Assembly (NCBI GenBank): GCA_947470205.1
Contig: CANISK010000023.1
Span: forward strand, 1-12,406
DNA length: 12,406 bases
Source: Neisseriaceae bacterium
Lineage (GTDB): Bacteria > Pseudomonadota > Gammaproteobacteria > Burkholderiales > UBA11063
Direction of reading: 5' to 3'
Positions 7,257-12,406 of this stretch are shown piece by piece (the stretch's first letter is position 1; the number at the start of each line of letters is the position of its first letter). The notes under the pieces are model-generated. The model searched no databases and was not told the origin of the DNA. It saw only the letters and a program-made list of their open reading frames with translations. The position numbers and the translations under genes were made by a program.

Positions 7257-7285
7257 ATTGTATCAGAATACATAATACCTGTCAA
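7257..7285 (-). promoter_or_regulatory. Sigma70 promoter for the parvulin-TRL pair
   Basis: On the minus strand TTGACA (7285-7280), a 17-bp spacer and TACAAT (7262-7257) give a perfect -35 and a near-perfect -10, the best promoter in the window. Transcription should begin near 7250, leaving a leader of about 57 bases. The leader can fold TTAAATTA against TAATTTAA. The promoter begins 15 bp after the coaX stop codon, so coaX and the parvulin gene are separate units or overlap only by read-through. Confidence 0.82.
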
Positions 7286-7299
7286 TATTTTTTATGATA

Positions 7300-8067
7300 T
7301 TAATTTTGTTCTATCATGTTTTTAATGCCCAGCAACACTAATTCTGAGATAATGTAATGAAATATATTTTGAGACGCAAAAAGATGAGCAAAACCTCCGG
7401 TGCCAATTATAATTGGTGTGGTAGAGAGGCTGTATTCTGCAATGGTCTGAATGATAATTTGCCTCATGAAACCTAATTGAGCATAATAGATACCAGATTG
7501 GATGGATAATTTGGTATTTTTACCGATTGCCATTTCGGGAATTAAAATATCTACACCAAATAATTTGGCGGTATCATTTTGGAGTGTGGTTGCCATAAGT
7601 CTACACCCTGGTGTTATTGATACACCCAAATATTCATGTTTATGGCTTATGTAGCTTGCTGTAGTTGCTGTACCCAAGTCAAAAATTATAATATCTTTAT
7701 TGGGATATAAACTACATGCCGCAATTGCACCAGCTATCAAATCACTTCCCACCTCTTGTGAGTTGTGAGTTTTTATTGATATATTCATGTTTAAATGGGA
7801 CTGTAGAAATATTGGCGAAATATTGAGGTACTTAATGCAAGCAGCACGCACAGTGTAGTCCACAGATGGCACAACTGAGGCGATTCCTATTTTGGATAAT
7901 TGAGCATAATTGTGATTATTTTCCCTAAATACTGTACGTAGAAAAATACCAAATTGGTCTGAGCTATTGATTTGTTTTGAGTCGTAACGAAATTGAAAGA
8001 GTAAGTTATTATCTTTAAAGACGCCGCCGCATAGTTGCGAATTTCCTACATCTAAACAGAGTTTCAT
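7300..8067 (-). CDS. coaX: Type III pantothenate kinase (CoaX)
   Basis: CoaX phosphorylates pantothenate, the first step of coenzyme A synthesis. The type III enzyme needs a monovalent cation and is not inhibited by CoA. The 255-aa product has the ASKHA-fold motifs: CLDVGNSQLCGGVF (4-17, D6), VGSDLIAGAIAA (107-118, with catalytic D109), IFDLGTATTASYI (128-140), GVSITPGCRLMATTL (148-162) and IIIGTGGFAHLF (219-230). The start is ATG 8067 behind AAAGG with an eight-base spacer; a TTG two codons upstream is less likely. It lies 12 bp after coq7 and its ribosome site touches the coq7 stop, so the two form an operon. In many betaproteobacteria coaX sits with birA, which is not seen here. Confidence 0.95.
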   Translation of the reverse strand: MKLCLDVGNSQLCGGVFKDNNLLFQFRYDSKQINSSDQFGIFLRTVFRENNHNYAQLSKIGIASVVPSVDYTVRAACIKYLNISPIFLQSHLNMNISIKTHNSQEVGSDLIAGAIAACSLYPNKDIIIFDLGTATTASYISHKHEYLGVSITPGCRLMATTLQNDTAKLFGVDILIPEMAIGKNTKLSIQSGIYYAQLGFMRQIIIQTIAEYSLSTTPIIIGTGGFAHLFASQNIFHYIISELVLLGIKNMIEQN

Positions 8068-8079
8068 GTACAAAACCTT

Positions 8080-8700
8080 TTAAATATAATATGTAGTTTT
8101 AGTCATTATTTTAGAAAATACACCCATGAGTGACTTTATGGGAGCAGGTAAAATTGCCGCACCTTCTTTGTGCGCCATTTTTGCGTGCGCATTTTCATCT
8201 ATCTTCATTTGTGTGAGAATAGCTTTTGTTTTTTCATCATCTGGATGAACTTCCTCGAGGTGATTACCGAGATGGGCTTCCACTTGTTTTTCAGTTTCCT
8301 CTAAAAATCCCAAGCTCCATTTGTCACCACATAAACCAGCTGTTATACCCAGTGCTAAACTACCGCAGTAAAATAGTGGGTTTAATAAACTAGTTTTGCC
8401 ACCCAGCTCATTTATGCGTGTACTCGTCCAAGCTAAGTGTTCATTTTCCTCATTGGCAGCTTTTTGTAATGCCATTTTTGTGGCTTGTGATTTACTGGTG
8501 AGCGCTTGACCTTGATATAAAGCTTGCGCACAAATCTCACCACAGTGGTTGATCCTCATTAGACCAATAGTGTGCTTTTTATCACGATCAGATAATTCAC
8601 ATTCTGGTATTTTTGCATCCGGATGCGGTCTTACTGATGACGGTTCACCAAATATAGTATTGATGAATTTATCTACTGTGGTTATAAAATTATCCAGCAT
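8080..8700 (-). CDS. coq7: Ubiquinone biosynthesis hydroxylase Coq7 (di-iron)
   Basis: Coq7 is the di-iron monooxygenase that hydroxylates 3-demethoxyubiquinol in ubiquinone synthesis; it acts at the membrane. The 206-aa product has two ferritin-like helical halves. The first carries NHCGEICAQALYQGQAL (51-67, E55) and EENEHLAW (84-91, ExxH ending at H88). The second carries the EETEKQVEAHLGNHLEEV stretch (134-151), with E137/E141 as likely ligands, and IDENAHAKMA (167-176, ExxH at E169 and H172). All ligand positions appear to be present. Hydrophobic stretches around 108-124 and 186-200 suit membrane association. The ATG at 8700 has AAGG seven bases upstream and follows a divergent promoter. 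It implies a quinone-based aerobic respiratory chain and fits lineages that use Coq7 in place of UbiF. coaX follows directly. Confidence 0.95.
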   Translation of the reverse strand: MLDNFITTVDKFINTIFGEPSSVRPHPDAKIPECELSDRDKKHTIGLMRINHCGEICAQALYQGQALTSKSQATKMALQKAANEENEHLAWTSTRINELGGKTSLLNPLFYCGSLALGITAGLCGDKWSLGFLEETEKQVEAHLGNHLEEVHPDDEKTKAILTQMKIDENAHAKMAHKEGAAILPAPIKSLMGVFSKIMTKTTYYI

Positions 8701-8743
8701 AAACTAACCTTATGATAAAATAGTATTATAATCAATAGTTCAG

Positions 8744-8752
8744 ATTATAACA
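8744..8752 (-). promoter_or_regulatory. Extended -10 promoter for coq7-coaX
   Basis: On the minus strand the bases 8752-8744 read TGTTATAAT, a full extended -10 box. The -35 is weak (TTGAGA at 8774-8769 with a 19-bp spacer). Transcription should start near 8737, giving a leader of about 37 bases before the coq7 ATG. A second TATAAT lies at 8730-8725. Confidence 0.5.
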
Positions 8753-8780
8753 CGTTTATAAGATACTTTCTCAAATTAGA

Positions 8781-8789
8781 TGTTATAAT
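8781..8789 (+). promoter_or_regulatory. Extended -10 promoter for ppa
   Basis: The bases 8781-8789 read TGTTATAAT, a full extended -10 box, with no good -35. Transcription should start near 8796, about 30 bases before the ppa ATG, leaving room for the AAGGA at 8810-8816. It is the exact inverse of the coq7 box, so the two divergent promoters share a perfect 9-bp inverted repeat 28 bp apart. Confidence 0.55.
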
Positions 8790-8825
8790 AATACAAAACT
8801 CATTACAAATAAGGAATAATAAAAG

Positions 8826-9362
8826 ATGAATATAGATAAAATTAGTATTGGTAAAAATATTCCAGAAGAATTTAATGTAATTATTGAGATACCAGCTCAT
8901 TCTCATCCGGTTAAATATGAGATGGATAAAGAATCTGGTGCGTTATTTTTGGATAGATTTATCGGTACCGGCATGACATATCCTTGTAACTATGGATTTA
9001 TACCACATACTTTATCTGAAGATGGAGATCCAGCGGATGTATTAGTTATTACACCTTTTCCTTTAGTTCATGGTTCTGTAGTTGCATGTCGTGCACTTGG
9101 GGTGCTTCACATGGAAGATGAATCTGGTGTGGATGCAAAAATTATTGCGGTTCCTACTAAAAAACTATGTCAAATGTATGCTAATGTTGAATCAATGGAT
9201 CAGTTACCAGAATTATTATTATCACAAATCAAATATTTCTTTGAGCATTATAAAGATTTAGAGCCTGGCAAATGGGTTAAAATAAAAGGCTTCGCTGATG
9301 CACAATCTGCAAAAAATGAAATTACTAACGCCATCAACCATTATGCAAAAAATGAGAGGTAA
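8826..9362 (+). CDS. ppa: Inorganic pyrophosphatase (family I)
   Basis: Ppa hydrolyses pyrophosphate to two phosphates in the cytoplasm, pulling forward nucleic-acid, protein and activated-precursor synthesis. The 178-aa protein matches the hexameric bacterial enzyme in length. Active-site motifs are [15 protein letters not shown] (20-34), the FLDRF segment (41-45), [20 protein letters not shown] (52-71, with the family signature D66-G-D68-P-A-D71), the VDAKIIAVP segment (102-110, D103 and K105), and [19 protein letters not shown] (138-156). The ATG at 8826 follows AAGGA in an AT-rich leader. The DUF4149 gene begins two bases after its stop. Confidence 0.97.
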   Translation: MNIDKISIGKNIPEEFNVIIEIPAHSHPVKYEMDKESGALFLDRFIGTGMTYPCNYGFIPHTLSEDGDPADVLVITPFPLVHGSVVACRALGVLHMEDESGVDAKIIAVPTKKLCQMYANVESMDQLPELLLSQIKYFFEHYKDLEPGKWVKIKGFADAQSAKNEITNAINHYAKNER

Positions 9363-9364
9363 CT

Positions 9365-9898
9365 ATGTCACACCACAAGAATAATCATGGTGCACAGCAA
9401 AAGACTAAACAGACAAAAGCACCACATAAAAATAACATTACATTTGCTGGTAAAATATTTAGCATGCATCAATTGAGTAAAATTGTTATGTCATTTTGGA
9501 TTGGCGGTAGCTTGATGATGGCTATAGTTGTATTTCCTTTATTATTTCAAGTTGTTGATATAGTGGTGGCATCGAATTTGGTTGGAACTATATTAAACAT
9601 TTTAGGATACATTGGCATTGTGTGTCTTGCTGTTGCATTAATAGAGGTTATTACTAATCATAAATTATCTTTATTTAAAACGCGTAGATTTTGGTATATT
9701 GTATCTATGGGTGGAATTTTAATTATCAATTATTTTGCAATATTTCCTTCAATTGCCAAACTAAAACAACAAATTTCAAGTGTCGCTCATCAGATAATTG
9801 CTGTACAGGATAATTTGTTTGATTTTTGGCACTCTTTGTCTGCAATTACTTTTATTGTAGTGTGTATAATTGGATTTTTATATTTAATTGATATGTAA
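9365..9898 (+). CDS. DUF4149 (TMEM205-like) membrane protein with polar N-terminus
   Basis: The 177-aa product has a very polar His/Lys/Gln/Asn-rich N-terminal stretch (1-24, histidines at 3, 4, 8 and 21). Four predicted membrane segments follow at about 40-62, 75-97, 110-128 and 158-175. The pattern MSFWIGGSLMMAIVVFPLLF (42-61), the N-GTILN segment (75-79), NYFAIFPSIAKLK (122-134) and FWHSLS (154-159, with an H-x-L-S-like motif before the last helix) fits the DUF4149 or TMEM205-like family, whose function is unknown. It starts two bases after ppa, and the end of ppa supplies its ribosome site (GAGAGG), so it is coupled to ppa. The N-terminal extension seems longer than usual for the family. 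I would not assign a role. Confidence 0.68.
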   Translation: MSHHKNNHGAQQKTKQTKAPHKNNITFAGKIFSMHQLSKIVMSFWIGGSLMMAIVVFPLLFQVVDIVVASNLVGTILNILGYIGIVCLAVALIEVITNHKLSLFKTRRFWYIVSMGGILIINYFAIFPSIAKLKQQISSVAHQIIAVQDNLFDFWHSLSAITFIVVCIIGFLYLIDM

Positions 9899-9905
9899 AT
9901 AATAC

Positions 9906-9935
9906 TTGAAAAATTGTAAAACGTACTTATATGAT
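9906..9935 (+). promoter_or_regulatory. Possible hslU promoter
   Basis: TTGAAA (9906-9911), an 18-bp spacer and TATGAT (9930-9935) form a fair sigma70 promoter in the 71-bp gap before hslU. The preceding C gives CTTGAAA, the -35 core of heat-shock sigma32 promoters, which often drive hslVU. The C-rich sigma32 -10 box (CCCCAT) is missing, so heat-shock control is only a possibility. Confidence 0.45.
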
Positions 9936-9969
9936 AATTGAAATAAGTTTTTAATATAAAGGTGAATAC

Positions 9970-11301
9970 ATGCACTTAACTCCTAAAGAAATAGTGGCGG
10001 AACTGGATAAATATATTGTGGGACAGCATGATGCAAAAAAAGCGGTTGCGGTTGCTCTTCGCAATAGATGGCGTAGACAACAGGTTGCGGAGCCATTAAG
10101 ACATGAGATTACACCTAAAAATATTCTAATGATTGGGCCCACTGGTGTTGGTAAAACTGAAATAGCAAGAAGACTTGCTAAGTTGTCTGATGCACCTTTC
10201 ATAAAAGTAGAGGCAACAAAGTTTACTGAAGTTGGTTATGTGGGAAAAGATGTGGACTCTATTATTCGTGATTTGGTTGAAGTGGCTGTAAAGAATGGTC
10301 GTGAAATGGCACGAAATAGCAATCAAGAAAAAGCGAAAGAGTTGGCCGAAGAGAGAATTTTAGATATCTTATTACCACCTGCAAAGAAAAATACAGATGA
10401 AGTGGGGGCTAATTTTGAAGTTAATGAAAGCTCCACACGTAAGAAGTTTCGTGATAAACTCCGGAGTGGATCATTAAATGATAAAGAAATTGAAATAGAA
10501 ATTACTAATTCAAAAGCCAGTATGGGTATTTTATTTGGCCCACCTGGTTTGGAAGATTTAACCAATCAAATACAACATATGTTTGATAGCGGAAATGATG
10601 AACGTAAAAAAAAGAAAAAATTGAAAATATCTGATGCATTTATCGCTCTTACTGATGAAGAGTCAACAAACCTATTGAACGAAGATGATATTCGTGCAAA
10701 TAGCTTAAAAAATGTTGAACAAAATGGGATTGTATTTATTGATGAAATTGATAAAGTTGCAGTTAGAGGAGAGTCTCGTGGAGCTGACGTATCAAGATCT
10801 GGAGTGCAAAGAGATTTATTACCATTGGTAGAGGGCACCACTGTTACCACTAAATATGGATTAGTTCAAACTGATCACATTCTTTTTATCGCCTCAGGCG
10901 CTTTTCATTTAGTCAAGCCATCTGATTTATTACCAGAATTACAGGGACGTTTTCCAATTAGAGTTGAGTTAAATTCATTAACAGCTAAGGATTTTGAACG
11001 CATTTTAACCGCCACCAAGGCATCTCTTACTGAACAATGTATTGCATTGTTGGCAACAGATAATGCAAATGTTAAATTTACAGCAGATGCAATCAATAAA
11101 ATGGCTCAGTTTGCATTTGAAGTCAACGAAAAAACAGAGAATATTGGCGCAAGAAGATTATATACCATCATAGAGAAATTGCTAGAAGATATATCATTTT
11201 CCCCTGAAGAATACGGCAAAATCAGTATAAACGCAAAATTTGTTGAAAAGAAATTGGGTATCATTGCAAAATCTGAAGACTTATCTAGATATGTCTTGTA
11301 A
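9970..11301 (+). CDS. hslU: HslU, ATPase subunit of the HslUV protease
   Basis: HslU (ClpY) is the hexameric AAA+ unfoldase that feeds substrates to the HslV peptidase. The 443-aa product is as long as the E. coli protein and collinear with it. It has [16 protein letters not shown] (4-19), the P-loop GPTGVGKT (56-63), the pore motif GYVG (89-92), a variable intermediate domain (about 110-245), Walker B VFIDEID (255-261), [20 protein letters not shown] (266-285), [10 protein letters not shown] (322-331, arginine finger R327), NIGARRL (391-397, sensor 2) and the C-terminal EDLSRYVL (436-443) that docks into HslV. An intact docking tail argues that an HslV partner exists elsewhere. AAAGGTG precedes the ATG. 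The gene normally follows hslV, but here it follows a membrane protein gene. Confidence 0.97.
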   Translation: MHLTPKEIVAELDKYIVGQHDAKKAVAVALRNRWRRQQVAEPLRHEITPKNILMIGPTGVGKTEIARRLAKLSDAPFIKVEATKFTEVGYVGKDVDSIIRDLVEVAVKNGREMARNSNQEKAKELAEERILDILLPPAKKNTDEVGANFEVNESSTRKKFRDKLRSGSLNDKEIEIEITNSKASMGILFGPPGLEDLTNQIQHMFDSGNDERKKKKKLKISDAFIALTDEESTNLLNEDDIRANSLKNVEQNGIVFIDEIDKVAVRGESRGADVSRSGVQRDLLPLVEGTTVTTKYGLVQTDHILFIASGAFHLVKPSDLLPELQGRFPIRVELNSLTAKDFERILTATKASLTEQCIALLATDNANVKFTADAINKMAQFAFEVNEKTENIGARRLYTIIEKLLEDISFSPEEYGKISINAKFVEKKLGIIAKSEDLSRYVL

Positions 11302-11398
11302 CACAGCCGTTCATAGAAAAACATCACACAGTACATATACAGCGAACACAATTCTATTGACAACAGCCATATAACATCACCATCCATTTATAAAATTC

Positions 11399-11429
11399 TG
11401 CACAATAGTACCTAATTTGTGCATTTTTT
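11399..11429 (+). terminator. Rho-independent terminator after hslU
   Basis: TGCACAA (11399-11405) and TTGTGCA (11417-11423) form a 7-bp stem with an 11-base loop, followed by six T (11424-11429). It lies about 100 bases after the hslU stop and should end the ppa-DUF4149-hslU transcript. A wider pair, CCATCCA (11380-11386) and TGGATGG (11429-11435), encloses it. Confidence 0.72.
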
Positions 11430-11532
11430 GGATGGCTATGATGACAAAATGAAAACATTGTTAATTTATATTTTAAATGCAACAAATATTAATGCTCTTT
11501 ACCAATTAAATCAAATAAAAATTTATATTAAA

Positions 11533-12156
11533 ATGAAAATTAAATGTATTTATCTAATATTGCTATATTGTATAGCATTTGCCAATGCGAATGAAGGCAA
11601 TAATTTTTATTTACAGGCTACCACACAAATTGCAGCAACTAATTTTGATTATATTAGTACGTATTATTATAATAGCTCTTTTGAGGGTTTCTATAACTTT
11701 AAAAATTCTCCGTTTTTAGTTGGTGGAGGCCTTGGTGAAATATACGGCACAACTGATAACTTATATGAAAACAATGGTGGTACATATAACTCACATTTTA
11801 CAATTCCTTACGTTAGTATGTTTGCAGGGCTACTGTTTCATCCAATGCCTAAAATTAACAACATTACTACATTTAGAATTGGATATTCCTTCCTAGGTCA
11901 AAGCACCTGCAATGCTTCATTGGGTTATGAATGTAACCCTTCTACCTCTTCGGTAAATTTAATGCAAATTGGCTTTAGAAATAGCACAATGTACTCCTTT
12001 ACTTCTAATATTTATGCCGCATTTAATGCCGGATTAGACATAAATAATTTTACATTTTCACCAGGTTTTTCAATCAATCCAAATGTTTCAATTCCAAGCA
12101 GAAAATATAATAACCCTGGTCCTAATTTAGGTTTCTCTATAGGGGTAAGCTTTTAA
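11533..12156 (+). CDS. Predicted secreted outer-membrane beta-barrel protein, family not recognised
   Basis: I do not recognise a family. From the ATG at 11533 the 207-aa product begins with a signal peptide (MKIKCIYLILLYCIAFANA, with ANA before the cut). The mature part is rich in Asn, Tyr, Phe, Ser and Gly and has alternating short hydrophobic strands. It ends in LGFSIGVSF, a terminal phenylalanine in a strand, as needed for insertion by the BAM machinery. Two cysteines (C126 and C134) could form a disulfide in a loop. Size and composition suit a small 8-10 strand barrel. The frame is open from a GTG at 11419, but that lies inside the hslU terminator and would bury the signal peptide. No clear Shine-Dalgarno or promoter precedes 11533. 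It stands alone between the terminator and the MITE-like element. Confidence 0.6.
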   Translation: MKIKCIYLILLYCIAFANANEGNNFYLQATTQIAATNFDYISTYYYNSSFEGFYNFKNSPFLVGGGLGEIYGTTDNLYENNGGTYNSHFTIPYVSMFAGLLFHPMPKINNITTFRIGYSFLGQSTCNASLGYECNPSTSSVNLMQIGFRNSTMYSFTSNIYAAFNAGLDINNFTFSPGFSINPNVSIPSRKYNNPGPNLGFSIGVSF

Positions 12157-12265
12157 AATGTAAAATATTACTGCGTAAAATGAGTTGTAGCCATGCACCA
12201 AACATAAATATACTTCTTGCATAACCTCATAAAATGCTAATTCGACATAAGAAATCAATAAATGT

Positions 12266-12292
12266 TGTCATTCCCGCGTAGGCGGGAATCCA
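12266..12292 (+). repeat. ATTCCCGC...GCGGGAAT palindromic repeat, copy 1
   Basis: This 27-base unit begins TGTC and ends CCA around an 8-bp hairpin: ATTCCCGC (12270-12277), loop GTAG, GCGGGAAT (12282-12289). It is the inverse of copy 2 except for one base. Motifs of this form are dispersed in many proteobacterial genomes; the neisserial dRS3 is of the ATTCCC(N8)GGGAAT type. Its high GC contrasts with the flanks. Confidence 0.8.
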
Positions 12293-12341
12293 GTTTTACA
12301 ACACCCAACATTCATTTTAAAAGGTGACTATCTACATTGAA

Positions 12342-12368
12342 TGGATTCCCGCCTGCGCGGGAATGACA
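12342..12368 (-). repeat. ATTCCCGC...GCGGGAAT palindromic repeat, copy 2 (inverted)
   Basis: This is the inverted partner of the copy at 12266-12292, identical over 26 of 27 bases. Its own hairpin is ATTCCCGC (12345-12352), loop CTGC, GCGGGAAT (12357-12364). The two copies can pair with each other across a 49-base spacer, nested inside the terminal repeats of the MITE-like element. Confidence 0.8.
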
Positions 12369-12406
12369 TAAATTGGCACTTTTATAGGTTATGCAAGAAG
12401 TCTAAT

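Larger units (their letters stand above)
12212..12401. mobile_element. MITE-like element with 16-bp terminal inverted repeats
   Basis: The 190-bp element begins ACTTCTTGCATAACCT (12212-12227) and ends with its exact reverse complement (12386-12401). The match extends inward with one indel (CATAAAATGC against the inverse of GCACTTTTAT), giving about 25 bp of terminal repeat. Inside are two inverted copies of a palindromic repeat. No reading frame of note is present, so the element would need a transposase in trans. No clear target duplication can be judged because only five bases remain to the right. Confidence 0.75.

Noticed and set aside
9925..9948. ACTTAT...ATAAGT hairpin followed by T before hslU as a terminator
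   Set aside because: The stem is only six A/T-rich base pairs with a 12-base loop, and it overlaps the likely hslU promoter.
10566..10850. Minus-strand open frame within hslU
   Set aside because: It is antisense to the conserved AAA+ core, and its composition is a mirror of the Lys- and Ser-rich HslU codons.
11357..11362. TTGACA as a -35 box for the outer-membrane protein gene
   Set aside because: No -10 box lies at 15-19 bp; the nearest TATAAA is 26 bp away and TATAAC only 8 bp away, and the hslU terminator lies further downstream.
11419..11532. GTG 11419 or ATG 11449 as the start of the barrel protein
   Set aside because: The GTG falls inside the terminator stem, and both would bury the signal peptide behind about 28-38 residues.
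12266..12368. CRISPR array
   Set aside because: There are only two palindromic units in inverse orientation, not direct repeats with regular spacers.

Overview
The window reads as chromosomal DNA of a Gram-negative, AT-rich (roughly one third GC by eye) proteobacterium. SecB, LolA, a lipoprotein with a lipobox, a periplasmic parvulin and a predicted outer-membrane beta-barrel all point to a diderm envelope. SecB next to GpsA, a Coq7-type ubiquinone hydroxylase, a type III pantothenate kinase (CoaX) and a DUF4149 membrane protein fit a beta- or gammaproteobacterium. The parvulin looks most like betaproteobacterial ones to me, from memory. Low GC plus housekeeping genes with rearranged neighbours and dispersed palindromic repeats would suit a host-associated lineage, but that is inference.

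Layout. Positions 1-5775 (minus strand) hold a tight seven-gene run, in transcription order secB, gpsA, lolA, murC, ddl, ftsQ, ftsA (ftsA is cut by the window start). It joins protein export (SecB), phospholipid precursor synthesis (GpsA), lipoprotein transport (LolA), peptidoglycan precursor synthesis (MurC, Ddl) and the divisome (FtsQ, FtsA), so it is an envelope-growth operon. Between secB and the next gene (5776-6050) is a gene-free stretch. It holds a terminator-like hairpin in the secB leader, a degenerate foldback sequence and a very regular 127-base foldback (5923-6049).

Positions 6051-7192 (minus) hold a secreted parvulin and a TRL-like lipoprotein, behind an almost consensus sigma70 promoter (TTGACA, 17 bp, TACAAT). 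Positions 7300-8700 (minus) hold coq7-coaX. A divergent promoter region (8701-8825) separates them from the plus-strand run ppa, DUF4149 gene, hslU (8826-11301). hslU lacks its usual partner hslV directly upstream. A rho-independent terminator follows hslU.

After that comes an orphan secreted beta-barrel candidate (11533-12156). Last is a 190-bp MITE-like element (12212-12401) with perfect 16-bp terminal inverted repeats enclosing two inverted copies of a palindromic repeat of the ATTCCCGC...GCGGGAAT type.

No CRISPR array, tRNA, rRNA, prophage or full-length transposase was seen. The least explained parts are the two non-coding foldback regions (5843-6049 and 12212-12401).
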